64,000 nucleotides of DNA, taken from the NCBI GenBank assembly GCA_039707465.1, contig CM077652.1, positions 40,114,118-40,178,117 of the forward strand, in the 5' to 3' direction. How positions within the stretch are numbered: position 1 is the stretch's first letter; each line of letters opens with the position of its first letter. This document shows, piece after piece, positions 38,601 to 52,850 of the stretch. The DNA comes from Rhabdophis nuchalis. Its lineage: Eukaryota; Chordata; Lepidosauria; Squamata; Natricidae. Under the pieces are notes generated by a model, which was not told where the DNA came from, did not search any database, and saw only the letters and a program-made list of their open reading frames with translations. A program made the translations under genes and the position numbers.

Positions 38601-41600
38601 TTTGGATGCACAGCTCAAATTCGAATGAGAAACACAAATTGGATGCTATCTGGAATGCTAAACCCGAAAAACAAGTCGATTGGTTGATCTGAGCTTTCCC
38701 TGAGAAGTTACAGCCAAGTGTATATCAGAATTGAGGAAAGAATTCAATTTAGCCAGGAACTGCAAATTTGGATGCAGAGCTCAAATTAGAACGAGAAACA
38801 CAAATTGGATGGTATCTGGGATGTAGAAGCTGAAAAACAAGTCCATTGGTTGATCTGAGCTTTCCCTGAGAAGTTACAGCCAAGCGTATCTCAGTATTGA
38901 GGAAAGAACTCAGTTTAGCCAGGAACTGCAAATTTGGATTTAGAGCTCAAATTAGAAGGAGAAACACAAATTGGATGCTATCTGGGATGTAGAAGCTGAA
39001 AAACAAGTCGATTGGTTGATCTGAGCTTTCCCTGAGAAGTTACAGCCAAGCGTATATCAGAATTGACAAAAGAACTCAGTTTAGCCAGGAACTGCAAATT
39101 TGGATCCAGAGCTCAAATTCGAATGAGAAACACATATTGGATGGTATCTGGAATGCTAAACCCGAAAAACAAGTCGATTGGTTGATCTGAGCTTTCCCTG
39201 AGAAGTTACAGCCAAGCGTATCTCAGTATTGAGGAAAGAACTCAATTTAGCCAGGAACTGCAAATTTGGATCGAGAGCTCAAATTCGAACGAGAAACACA
39301 AATTGGATGGTATCTGGGATGTAGAAGCTGGAAAACAAGTCGATTGGTAGATCTGAGCTTTCCCTGAGAAGTTACAGCCAAGTGTATATCAGAATTGACA
39401 AAAGAACTCAGTTTAGCCAGGAACTGCAAATTTGGATGCAGAGCTCAAATTAGAACGAGAAACACAAATTGGATGCTATCTGGGATGTAGAAGCTGAAAA
39501 ACAAGTCGATTGGTAGATCTGAGCTTTCCCTGAGAAGTTACAGCCAAGCGTATATCAGAATTGACAAAAGAACTCAGTTTAGCCAGGAACTGCAAATTTG
39601 GATGCAGAGCTCAAATTCGAATGAGAAACACAAATTGGATGCTATCTGGAATGCTAAACCCGAAAAACAAGTCGATTGGTTGATCTGAGCTTTCCCTGAG
39701 AAGTTACAGCCAAGCGTATATCAGAATTGACAAAAGAACTCAGTTTAGCCAGGAACTGCAAATTTGGATCCAGAGCTCAAATTCGAACGAGAAACCCATA
39801 TTGGATGCTATCTGGAATGCTAAACCCGAAAAACAAGTCGATTGGTTGATCTGAGCTTTCCCTGAGAAGTTACAGCCAAGTGTATATCAGAATTGACAAA
39901 AGAACTCAGTTTAGCCAGGAACTGCAAATTTGGATCCAGAGCTCAAATTCGAACGAGAAACACATATTGGATGGTATCTGGGATGCAGAAGCCGAAAAAC
40001 AAGTGGATTGGTTGATCTGAGCTTTCCCTGAGAAGTTACAGCCAAGCGTATATCAGAATTGACAAAAGAACTCAGTTTAGCCAGGAACTGCAAATTTGGA
40101 TCCAGAGCTCAAATTCGAACGAGAAACACATGTTGGATGGTATCTGGAATGCTAAACCCGAAAAACAAGTCCATTGGTTGATCTGAGCTTTCCCTGAGAA
40201 GTTACAGCCAAGCGTATCTCAGTATTGAGGAAAGAACTCAGTTTAGCCAGGAACTGCAAATTTGGATGCAGAGCTCAAATTCGAACGAGAAACCCATATT
40301 GGATGGTATCTGGGATGCAGAAGCCGAAAAACAAGAGGATTGGTTGATCTGAGCTTTCCCTGAGAAGTTACAGCCAAGCGTATATCAGAATTGACAAAAG
40401 AACTCAGTTTAGCCAGGAACTGCAAATTTGGATCCAGAGCTCAAATTCGAACGAGAAACACATATTGGATGGTATCTGGAATGCTAAACCCGAAAAACAA
40501 GTCGATTGGTTGATCTGAGCTTTCCCTGAGAAGTTACAGCCAAGCGTATCTCAGTATTGAGGAAAGAACTCAATTTAGCCAGGAACTGCAAATTTGGATC
40601 GAGAGCTCAAATTCGAACGAGAAACACAAATTGGATGGTATCTGGGATGTAGAAGCTGGAAAACAAGTCGATTGGTAGATCTGAGCTTTCCCTGAGAAGT
40701 TACAGCCAAGTGTATATCAGAATTGACAAAAGAACTCAGTTTAGCCAGGAACTGCAAATTTGGATGCAGAGCTCAAATTAGAACGAGAAACACAAATTGG
40801 ATGCTATCTGGGATGTAGAAGCTGAAAAACAAGTCGATTGGTAGATCTGAGCTTTCCCTGAGAAGTTACAGCCAAGCGTATATCAGAATTGACAAAAGAA
40901 CTCAGTTTAGCCAGGAACTGCAAAGTTGGATGCAGAGCTCAAATTCGAATGAGAAACACAAATTGGATGCTATCTGGAATGCTAAACCCGAAAAACAAGT
41001 CGATTGGTTGATCTGAGCTTTCCCTGAGAAGTTACAGCCAAGCGTATATCAGAATTGACAAAAGAACTCAGTTTAGCCAGGAACTGCAAATTTGGATGCA
41101 GAGCTCAAATTAGAACGAGAAACACAAATTGGATGCTATCTGGGATGTAGAAGCTGAAAAACAAGTCGATTGGTAGATCTGAGCTTTCCCTGAGAAGTTA
41201 CAGCCAAGCGTATATCAGAATTGACAAAAGAACTCAGTTTAGCCAGGAACTGCAAATTTGGATGCAGAGCTCAAATTCGAATGAGAAACACAAATTGGAT
41301 GCTATCTGGGATGTAGAAGCTGAAAAACAAGTCGATTGGTAGATCTGAGCTTTCCCTGAGAAGTTACAGCCAAGCGTATATCAGAATTGACAAAAGAACT
41401 CAGTTTAGCCAGGAACTGCAAATTTGGATGCAGAGCTCAAATTCGAATGAGAAACACAAATTGGATGCTATCTGGAATGCTAAACCCGAAAAACAAGTCG
41501 ATTGGTTGATCTGAGCTTTCCCTGAGAAGTTACAGCCAAGCGTATATCAGAATTGACAAAAGAACTCAGTATAGCCAGGAACTGCAAATTTGGATGCAGA

Positions 41601-44600
41601 GCTCAAATTAGAACGAGAAACACAAATTGGATGCTATCTGGGATGTAGAAGCTGAAAAACAAGTCGATTGGTAGATCTGAGCTTTCCCTGAGAAGTTACA
41701 GCCAAGCGTATATCAGAATTGACAAAAGAACTCAGTTTAGCCAGGAACTGCAAATTTGGATGCAGAGCTCAAATTCGAATGAGAAACACAAATTGGATGC
41801 TATCTGGGATGTAGAAGCTGAAAAACAAGTCGATTGGTAGATCTGAGCTTTCCCTGAGAAGTTACAGCCAAGCGTATATCAGAATTGACAAAAGAACTCA
41901 GTTTAGCCAGGAACTGCAAATTTGGATGCAGAGCTCAAATTCGAATGAGAAACACAAATTGGATGCTATCTGGAATGCTAAACCCGAAAAACAAGTCGAT
42001 TGGTTGATCTGAGCTTTCCCTGAGAAGTTACAGCCAAGTGTATATCAGAATTGAGGAAAGAATTCAATTTAGCCAGGAACTGCAAATTTGGATGCAGAGC
42101 TCAAATTAGAACGAGAAACACAAATTGGATGCTATCTGGGATGTAGAAGCTGAAAAACAAGTCCATTGGTTGATCTGAGCTTTCCCTGAGAAGTTACAGC
42201 CAAGCGTATCTCAGTATTGAGGAAAGAACTCAGTTTAGCCAGGAACTGCAAATTTGGATGCAGAGCTCAAATTAGAACGAGAAACACAAATTGGATGTTA
42301 TCTGGGATGTAGAAGCTGAAAAACAAGTCGATTGGTTGATCTGAGCTTTCCCTGAGAAGTTACAGCCAAGCGTATATCAGAATTGACAAAAGAACTCAGT
42401 TTAGCCAGGAACTACAAATTTGGATCCAGAGCTCAAATTCGAACGAGAAACACATATTGGATGGTATCTGGGATGCAGAAGCCGAAAAACAAGAGGATTG
42501 GTTGATCTGAGCTTTCCCTGAGAAGTTATAGCCAAGCGTATATCAGAATTGACAAAAGAACTCAGTTTAGCCAGGAACTGCAAATTTGGATCCAGAGCTC
42601 AAATTCGAACGAGAAACACATATTGGATGGTATCTGGAATGCTAAACCCGAAAAACAAGTCGATTGGTTGATCTGAGCTTTCCCTGAGATGTTACAGCCA
42701 AGCGTATCTCAGTATTGAGGAAAGAACTCAGTTTAGCCAGGAACTGCAAATTTGGATGCAGAGCTCAAATTCGAATGAGAAACACAAATTGGATGCTATC
42801 TGGAATGCTAAACCCGAAAAACAAGTCGATTGGTTGATCTGAGCTTTCCCTGAGAAGTTACAGCCAAGCGTATATCAGAATTGACAAAAGAACTCAGTTT
42901 AGCCAGGAACTGCAAATTTGGATGCAGAGCTCAAATTAGAACGAGAAACACAAATTGGATGCTATCTGGGATGTAGAAGCTGAAAAACAAGTCGATTGGT
43001 AGATCTGAGCTTTCCCTGAGAAGTTACAGCCAAGCGTATATCAGAATTGACAAAAGAACTCAGTTTAGCCAGGAACTGCAAATTTGGATGCAGAGCTCAA
43101 ATTCGAATGAGAAACACAAATTAGATGCTATCTGGGATGTAGAAGCTGAAAAACAAGTCGATTGGTAGATCTGAGCTTTCCCTGAGAAGTTACAGCCAAG
43201 CGTATATCAGAATTGACAAAAGAACTCAGTTTAGCCAGGAACTGCAAATTTGGATGCACAGCTCAAATTCGAATGAGAAACACAAATTGGATGCTATCTG
43301 GAATGCTAAACCCGAAAAACAAGTCGATTGGTTGATCTGAGCTTTCCCTGAGAAGTTACAGCCAAGTGTATATCAGAATTGAGGAAAGAATTCAATTTAG
43401 CCAGGAACTGCAAATTTGGATGCAGAGCTCAAATTAGAACGAGAAACACAAATTGGATGGTATCTGGGATGTAGAAGCTGAAAAACAAGTCCATTGGTTG
43501 ATCTGAGCTTTCCCTGAGAAGTTACAGCCAAGCGTATCTCAGTATTGAGGAAAGAACTCAGTTTAGCCAGGAACTGCAAATTTGGATTTAGAGCTCAAAT
43601 TAGAAGGAGAAACACAAATTGGATGCTATCTGGGATGTAGAAGCTGAAAAACAAGTCGATTGGTTGATCTGAGCTTTCCCTGAGAAGTTACAGCCAAGCG
43701 TATATCAGAATTGACAAAAGAACTCAGTTTAGCCAGGAACTGCAAATTTGGATCCAGAGCTCAAATTCGAATGAGAAACACATATTGGATGGTATCTGGA
43801 ATGCTAAACCCGAAAAACAAGTCGATTGGTTGATCTGAGCTTTCCCTGAGAAGTTACAGCCAAGCGTATCTCAGTATTGAGGAAAGAACTCAATTTAGCC
43901 AGGAACTGCAAATTTGGATCGAGAGCTCAAATTCGAACGAGAAACACAAATTGGATGGTATCTGGGATGTAGAAGCTGGAAAACAAGTCGATTGGTAGAT
44001 CTGAGCTTTCCCTGAGAAGTTACAGCCAAGTGTATATCAGAATTGACAAAAGAACTCAGTTTAGCCAGGAACTGCAAATTTGGATGCAGAGCTCAAATTA
44101 GAACGAGAAACACAAATTGGATGCTATCTGGGATGTAGAAGCTGAAAAACAAGTCGATTGGTAGATCTGAGCTTTCCCTGAGAAGTTACAGCCAAGCGTA
44201 TATCAGAATTGACAAAAGAACTCAGTTTAGCCAGGAACTGCAAATTTGGATGCAGAGCTCAAATTCGAATGAGAAACACAAATTGGATGCTATCTGGAAT
44301 GCTAAACCCGAAAAACAAGTCGATTGGTTGATCTGAGCTTTCCCTGAGAAGTTACAGCCAAGCGTATATCAGAATTGACAAAAGAACTCAGTTTAGCCAG
44401 GAACTGCAAATTTGGATCCAGAGCTCAAATTCGAACGAGAAACCCATATTGGATGCTATCTGGAATGCTAAACCCGAAAAACAAGTCGATTGGTTGATCT
44501 GAGCTTTCCCTGAGAAGTTACAGCCAAGTGTATATCAGAATTGACAAAAGAACTCAGTTTAGCCAGGAACTGCAAATTTGGATCCAGAGCTCAAATTCGA

Positions 44601-44945
44601 ACGAGAAACACATATTGGATGGTATCTGGGATGCAGAAGCCGAAAAACAAGTGGATTGGTTGATCTGAGCTTTCCCTGAGAAGTTACAGCCAAGCGTATA
44701 TCAGAATTGACAAAAGAACTCAGTTTAGCCAGGAACTGCAAATTTGGATCCAGAGCTCAAATTCGAACGAGAAACACATGTTGGATGGTATCTGGAATGC
44801 TAAACCCGAAAAACAAGTCCATTGGTTGATCTGAGCTTTCCCTGAGAAGTTACAGCCAAGCGTATCTCAGTATTGAGGAAAGAACTCAGTTTAGCCAGGA
44901 ACTGCAAATTTGGATGCAGAGCTCAAATTCGAACGAGAAACCCAT
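35650..44945. repeat. 28-monomer (4,648 bp) tandem duplication, two units
   Basis: Unit 1 is about 35,650-40,297 and unit 2 about 40,298-44,945, exactly 28 x 166 bp apart. Matched rare markers are gcaaagttgg (36,277/40,925), cagtatagcc, aaattagatgc, aagttatagcc, tgagatgttacagcc and gatgcacagctc. The crossover can be placed within about 8 bp (attggatg) because the two parents differ on each side. A partly matching, older-looking relative lies at about 26.5-33 kb. Confidence 0.88.
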
Positions 44946-45209
44946 ATTGGATGCTATCTGGAATGCTAATCCCGAAAAACAAGTCGATCGGTTGATCTGA
45001 GCTTTCCCTGAGAAATTACAGCCAAGCGTATCTCAGTATTGAGGAAAGAACTCAATTTAGCCAGGAACTGCAAATTTGGATCGAGAACTCAAATTTGAAC
45101 GAGAAACACAAATTGGATGGTATCTGGGATGTAGAAGCTGAAAAACAAGTCGATTGGTTGATCTGAGCTTTCCCTGAGAAGTTACAGCCAAGTGTATATC
45201 AGAATTGAG

Positions 45210-47040
45210 GAAAGAATTCAATTTAGCCAAAAACTGTAAATTTGGATCCAGAGTTCAAATTCGAACGAGAAACACAAATTGGATGCTATCTGGAATGCTA
45301 AACCCGAAAAACAAGTCGATTGGTTGATCTGAGCTTTCCCTGAGAAGTTACAGCCAAGCGTACCTCAGTATTGAGGAAAGAACTCAATTTAGCCAGGAAC
45401 TGCAAATTTGGATCGAGAGCTCAAATTCGAACGAGAAACACAAATTGGATGGTATCTGGGATGTAGAAGCTGGAAAACAAGTCGATTGGTTGATCTGAGC
45501 TTTCCCTGAGAAGTTACAGCCAAGCGTATCTCTGTATTGAGGAAAGAACTCAATTTAGCCAGGAACTGCAAATTTGGATCGAGAGCTCAAATTCGAACGA
45601 GAAACACAAATTGGATGGTATCTGGGATGTAGAAGCTGGAAAACAAGTCGATTGGTTGATCTGAGCTTTCCCTGAGAAGTTACAGCCAAGTGTATATCAG
45701 AATTGAGGAAAGAATTCAATTTAGCCAGGAACTGCAAATTTGGATGCAGAGCTCAAATTAGAACGAGAAACACAAATTGGATGCTATCTGGGATGTAGAA
45801 GCTGAAAAACAAGTCGATTGGTAGATCTGAGCTTTCCCTGAGAAGTTACAGCCAAGTGTATATCAGAATTGACAAAAGAACTCAGTTTAGCCAGGAACTG
45901 CAAATTTGGATGCAGAGCTCAAATTCGAACGACAAACCCATATTGGATGCTATCTGGAATGCTAAACCCGAAAAACAAGTCCATTGGTTGATCTGAGCTT
46001 TCCCTGAGAAGTTACAGCCAAGCGTATCTCAGTATTGAGGAAAGAACTCAGTTTAGCCAGGAACTGCAAATTTGGATGCAGAGCTCAAATTCGAACGAGA
46101 AACCCATATTGGATGCTATCTGGAATGCTAATCCCGAAAAACAAGTCGATCGGTTGATCTGAGCTTTCCCTGAGAAATTACAGCCAAGCGTATCTCAGTA
46201 TTGAGGAAAGAACTCAATTTAGCCAGGAACTGCAAATTTGGATCGAGAACTCAAATTTGAACGAGAAACACAAATTGGATGGTATCTGGGATGTAGAAGC
46301 TGAAAAACAAGTCGATTGGTTGATCTGAGCTTTCCCTGAGAAGTTACAGCCAAGTGTATATCAGAATTGAGGAAAGAATTCAATTTAGCCAAAAACTGTA
46401 AATTTGGATCCAGAGTTCAAATTCGAACGAGAAACACAAATTGGATGCTATCTGGAATGCTAAACCCGAAAAACAAGTCGATTGGTTGATCTGAGCTTTC
46501 CCTGAGAAGTTACAGCCAAGCGTACCTCAGTATTGAGGAAAGAACTCAATTTAGCCAGGAACTGCAAATTTGGATCGAGAGCTCAAATTCGAACGAGAAA
46601 CACAAATTGGATGGTATCTGGGATGTAGAAGCTGGAAAACAAGTCGATTGGTTGATCTGAGCTTTCCCTGAGAAGTTACAGCCAAGCGTATCTCTGTATT
46701 GAGGAAAGAACTCAATTTAGCCAGGAACTGCAAATTTGGATCGAGAGCTCAAATTCGAACGAGAAACACAAATTGGATGGTATCTGGGATGTAGAAGCTG
46801 GAAAACAAGTCGATTGGTTGATCTGAGCTTTCCCTGAGAAGTTACAGCCAAGTGTATATCAGAATTGAGGAAAGAATTCAATTTAGCCAGGAACTGCAAA
46901 TTTGGATGCAGAGCTCAAATTAGAACGAGAAACACAAATTGGATGCTATCTGGGATGTAGAAGCTGAAAAACAAGTCGATTGGTAGATCTGAGCTTTCCC
47001 TGAGAAGTTACAGCCAAGTGTATATCAGAATTGACAAAAG
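45210..47040. repeat. 7-monomer (1,162 bp) tandem duplication
   Basis: Matching variant order at offset 1,162 (7 x 166). Shared features are agccaaaaactgtaaa (near 45,231 and 46,390), gcgtacctcag and the following monomers with agaagctggaaaac. A third relative with agccaaaaactgtaaa lies near 33,111. Confidence 0.75.
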
Positions 47041-50000
47041 AACTCAGTTTAGCCAGGAACTGCAAATTTGGATGCAGAGCTCAAATTCGAACGACAAACC
47101 CATATTGGATGCTATCTGGAATGCTAATCCCGAAAAACAAGTCGATCGGTTGATCTGAGCTTTCCCTGAGAAATTACAGCCAAGCGTATCTCAGTATTGA
47201 GGAAAGAACTCAATTTAGCCAGGAACTGCAAATTTGGATCGAGAACTCAAATTTGAACGAGAAACACAAATTGGATGGTATCTGGGATGTAGAAGCTGAA
47301 AAACAAGTCGATTGGTTGATCTGAGCTTTCCCTGAGAAGTTACAGCCAAGTGTATATCAGAATTGAGGAAAGAATTCAATTTAGCCAAGAACTGTAAATT
47401 TGGATCCAGAGTTCAAATTCGAACGAGAAACACAAATTGGATGCTATCTGGAATGCTAAACCCGAAAAACAAGTCGATTGGTTGATCTGAGCTTTCCCTG
47501 AGAAGTTACAGCCAAGCGTACCTCAGTATTGAGGAAAGAACTCAATTTAGCCAGGAACTGCAAATTTGGATCGAGAGCTCAAATTCGAACGAGAAACACA
47601 AATTGGATGGTATCTGGGATGTAGAAGCTGGAAAACAAGTCGATTGGTTGATCTGAGCTTTCCCTGAGAAGTTACAGCCGTGTATATCAGAATTGAGGAA
47701 AGAATTCAATTTAGCCAAGAACTGCAAATTTGGATCCAGAGTTCAAATTAGAATGAGAAACACAAATTGGATGCTATCTGGGATGTAGAAGCTGAAAAAC
47801 AAGTCGATTGGTAGATCTGAGTTTTCCCTGAGAAGTTACAGCCAAGCGTATATCAGAATTGACAAAAGAACTCAGTTTAGCCAGGAACTGCAAATTTGGA
47901 TGCAGAGCTCAAATTCGAACGAGAAACACATATTGGATGGTATCTGCGATGCAGAAGCAGAAAAACAAGAGGATTGGTTGATCTGAGCTTTCCCTGAGAA
48001 GTTACAGCCAAGCGTATATCAGAATTGACAAAAGAACTTAGTTTAGCCAGGAACTGCAAATTTGGATCCAGAGCTCAAATTCGAACGAGAAACACATATT
48101 GGATGGTATCTGGAATGCTAAACCCGAAAAACAAGTCGATTGGTTGATCTGAGCTTTCCCTGAGAAGTTACAGCCAAGCGTATCTCAGTATTGAGGAAAG
48201 AACTCAATTTAGCCAGGAACTGCAAATTTGGATCGAGAGCTCAAATTCGAACGAGAAACACAAATTGGATGGTATCTGGGATGTAGAAGCTGGAAAACAA
48301 GTCGATTGGTTGTTCTGAGCTTTCCCTGAGAAGTTACAGCCAAGTGTATATCAGAATTGAGGAAAGAATTCAATTTAGCCAAGAACTGCAAATTTGGATC
48401 CAGAGTTCAAATTCGAACGAGAAACACAAATTGGATGCTATATGGAATGCTAAACCCGAAAAACAAGTCGATTGGTTGATCTGAGCTATCCCTGAGAAGT
48501 TACAGGCAAGTGTATATCAGAATTGACAAAAGAACTCAGTTTAGCCAGGAACTCCAAATTTGGATGCAGAGCTCAAATTCGAATGAGAAACACATATTGG
48601 ATGCTATTTGGAATGCTAAACCCGAAAAACAAGTCGATTGGTTGATCTGAGCTTTCCCTGAGAAGTTACAGCCAAGCGTATATCAGAATTGACAAAAGAA
48701 CTCAGTTTAGCCAGGAACTGCAAATTTGGATCCAGAGCTCAAATTCGAACGAGAAACACATATTGGATGCTATTTGGAATGCTAAACCCGAAAAACAAGT
48801 CGATTGGTTGATCTGAGCTTTCCCTGAGAAGTTACAGCCAAGCGTATCTCAGTATTGAGGAAAGAACTCAATTTAGCCAGGAACTGCAAATTTGGATCGG
48901 GAGCTCAAATTTGAACGAGAAACACAAATTGGATGGTATCTGGGATGTAGAAGCTGAAAAACAAGTCGATTGGTTGATCTGAGTTTTCCCTGAGAAGTTA
49001 CAGCCAAGTGTATATCAGAATTGAGGAAAGAATTCAATTTAGCCAAGAACTGTAAATTTGGATCCAGAGTTCAAATTCGAACGAGAAACACAAATTGGAT
49101 GCTATCTGGAATGCTAAACCCGAAAAACAAGTCGATTGGTTGATCTGAGCTTTCCCTGAGAAGTTACAGCCAAGCGTATCTCAGTATTGAGGAAAGAACT
49201 CAGTTTAGCCAGGAACTGCAAATTTGGATGCAGAGCTCAAATTAGAACGAGAAACACAAATTGGATGCTATCTGGGATGTAGAAGCTGAAAAACAAGTCG
49301 ATTGGTTGATCTGAGCTTTCCCTGAGAAATTACAGCCAAGCGTATATCAGAATTGACAAAAGAACTCAGTTTAGCCAGGAACTGCAAATTTGGATCCAGA
49401 GCTCAAATTCGAACGAGAAACACATATTGGATGGTATCTGGGATGCAGAAGCCGAAAAACAAGAGGATTGGTTGATCTGAGCTTTCCCTGAGAAGTTACA
49501 GCCAAGCGTATCTCAGTATTGAGGAAAGAACTCAATTTAGCCAGGAACTGCAAATTTGGATCGAGAGCTCAAATTCGAACGAGAAACACAAATTGGATGG
49601 TATCTGGGATGTAGAAGCTGGAAAACAAGTCGATTGGTTGATCTGAGCTTTCCCTGAGAAGTTACAGCCAAGCGTATCTCTGTATTGAGGAAAGAACTCA
49701 ATTTAGCCAGGAACTGCAAATTTGGATTGAGAGCTCAAATTCGAACGAGAAACACAAATTGGATGGTATCTGGGATGTAGAAGCTGGAAAACAAGTCGAT
49801 TGGTTGATCTGAGCTTTCCCTGAGAAGTTACAGCCAAGTGTATATCAGAATTGAGGAAAGAATTCAATTTAGCCAGGAACTGCAAATTTGGATGCAGAGC
49901 TCAAATTAGAACGAGAAACACAAATTGGATGCTATCTGGGATGTAGAAGCTGAAAAACAAGTCGATTGGTAGATCTGAGCTTTCCCTGAGAAGTTACAGC

Positions 50001-50509
50001 CAAGTGTATATCAGAATTGACAAAAGAACTCAGTTTAGCCAGGAACTGCAAATTTGGATGCAGAGCTCAAATTAGAACGAGAAACACAAATTGGATGCTA
50101 TCTGGGATGCTAAACCCGAAAAACAAGTCGATTGGTTGATCTGAGCTTTCCCTGAGAAGTTACAGCCAAGTGTATATCAGAATTGACAAAAGAACTCAGT
50201 TTAGCCAGGAACTGCAAATTTGGATCCAGAGCTCAAATTCGAACGAGAAACACATATTGGATGGTATCTGGAATGCTAAACCCGAAAAACAAGTCGATTG
50301 GTTGATCTGAGCTTTCCCTGAGAAGTTACAGCCAAGCGTATATCAGAATTGACAAAAGAACTCAGTTTAGCCAGGAACTGCAAATTTGGATCCAGAGCTC
50401 AAATTCGAACGAGAAACACATATTGGATGGTATCTGGAATGCTAAACCCGAAAAACAAGTCGATTGGTTGATCTGAGCTTTCCCTGAGAAGTTACAGCCA
50501 AGCGTATCT

Positions 50510-52850
50510 CTGTATTGAGGAAAGAACTCAATTTAGCCAGGAACTGCAAATTTGGATCGAGAGCTCAAATTCGAACGAGAAACACAAATTGGATGGTATC
50601 TGGGATGTAGAAGCTGGAAAACAAGTCGATTGGTTGATCTGAGCTTTCCCTGAGAAGTTACAGCCAAGCGTATCTCTGTATTGAGGAAAGAACTCAATTT
50701 AGCCAGGAACTGCAAATTTGGATCGAGAGCTCAAATTCGAACGAGAAACACAAATTGGATGGTATCTGGGATGTAGAAGCTGAAAAACAAGTCGATTGGT
50801 AGATCTGAGCTTTCCCTGAGAAGTTACAGCCAAGTGTATATCAGAATTGACAAAAGAACTCAGTTTAGCCAGGAACTGCAAATTTGGATGCAGAGCTCAA
50901 ATTCGAACGAGAAACACATATTGGGTGGTATCTGGGATGCAGAAGCCGAAAAACAAGAGGATTGGTTGATCTGAGCTTTCCCTGAGAAGTTACAGCCAAG
51001 CGTATATCAGAATTGACAAAAGAACTCAGTTTAGCCAGGAACTGCAAATTTGGATCCAGAGCTCAAATTCGAACGAGAAACACATATTGGATGGTATCTG
51101 GAATGCTAAACCCGAAAAACAAGTCCATTGGTTGATCTGAGCTTTCCCTGAGAAGTTACAGCCAAGCGTATATCAGAATTGACAAAAGAACTCAGTTTAG
51201 CCAGGAACTGCAAATTTGGATCCAGAGCTCAAATTCGAACGAGAAACACATATTGGATGGTATCTGGAATGCTAAACCCGAAAAACAAGTCGATTGGTTG
51301 ATCTGAGCTTTCCCTGAGAAGTTACAGCCAAGCGTATCTCAGTATTGAGGAAAGAACTCAATTTAGCCAGGAACTGCAAATTTGGATCGAGAGCTCAAAT
51401 TCGAACGAGAAACACAAATTGGATGGTATCTGGGATGTAGAAGCTGGAAAACAAGTCGATTGGTTGATCTGAGCTTTCCCTGAGAAGTTACAGCCAAGCG
51501 TATCTCTGTATTGAGGAAAGAACTCAATTTAGCCAGGAACTGCAAATTTGGATCGAGAGCTCAAATTCGAACGAGAAACACAAATTGGATGGTATCTGGG
51601 ATGTAGAAGCTGAAAAACAAGTCGATTGGTAGATCTGAGCTTTCCCTGAGAAGTTACAGCCAAGTGTATATCAGAATTGACAAAAGAACTCAGTTTAGCC
51701 AGGAACTGCAAATTTGGATGCAGAGCTCAAATTCGAACGAGAAACACATATTGGATGGTATCTGGGATGCAGAAGCCGAAAAACAAGAGGATTGGTTGAT
51801 CTGAGCTTTCCCTGAGAAGTTACAGCCAAGCGTATATCAGAATTGACAAAAGAACTCAGTTTAGCCAGGAACTGCAAATTTGGATCCAGAGCTCAAATTC
51901 GAACGAGAAACACATATTGGATGGTATCTGGAATGCTAAACCCGAAAAACAAGTCGATTGGTTGATCTGAGCTTTCCCTGAGAAGTTACAGCCAAGCGTA
52001 TCTCAGAATTGACAAAAGAACTCAGTTTAGCCAGGAACTGCAAATTTGGATCCAGAGCTCAAATTCGAACGAGAAACACATATTGGATGGTATCTGGAAT
52101 GCTAAACCCGAAAAACAAGTCGATTGGTTGATCTGAGCTTTCCCTGAGAAGTTACAGCCAAGCGTATCTCAGTATTGAGGAAAGAACTCAATTTAGCCAG
52201 GAACTGCAAATTTGGACCGAGAGCTCAAATTCGAACGAGAAACACAAATTGGATGGTATCTGGGATGTAGAAGCTGGAAAACAAGTCGATTGGTTGATCT
52301 GAGCTTTCCCTGAGAAGTTACAGCCAAGCGTATCTCTGTATTGAGGAAAGAACTCAATTTAGCCAGGAACTGCAAATTTGGATCGAGAGCTCAAATTCGA
52401 ACGAGAAACACAAATTGGATGGTATCTGGGATGTAGAAGCTGAAAAACAAGTCGATTGGTAGATCTGAGCTTTCCCTGAGAAGTTACAGCCAAGTGTATA
52501 TCAGAATTGACAAAAGAACTCAGTTTAGCCAGGAACTGCAAATTTGGATGCAGAGCTCAAATTCGAACGAGAAACACATATTGGATGGTATCTGGGATGC
52601 AGAAGCCGAAAAACAAGAGGATTGGTTGATCTGAGCTTTCCCTGAGAAGTTACAGCCAAGCGTATATCACAATTGACAAAAGAACTCAGTTTAGCCAGGA
52701 ACTGCAAATTTGGATCCAGAGCTCAAATTCGAACGAGAAACACATATTGGATGGTATCTGGAATGCTAAACCCGAAAAACAAGTCGATTGGTTGATCTGA
52801 GCTTTCCCTGAGAAGTTACAGCCAAGCGTATCTCAGTATTGAGGAAAGGA
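50510..52850. repeat. 5-monomer (830 bp) higher-order units
   Basis: The same ordered set of five monomer types repeats at 830-bp spacing, with the type containing gatcgagagctc plus agaagctggaaaac starting each unit near 50,533, 51,363 and 52,193. One unit carries a private change (ttgggtgg near 50,923). The same units occur near 83 and 913, and near 7,715 and 8,545. The LINE sits in the last of these. Confidence 0.8.
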
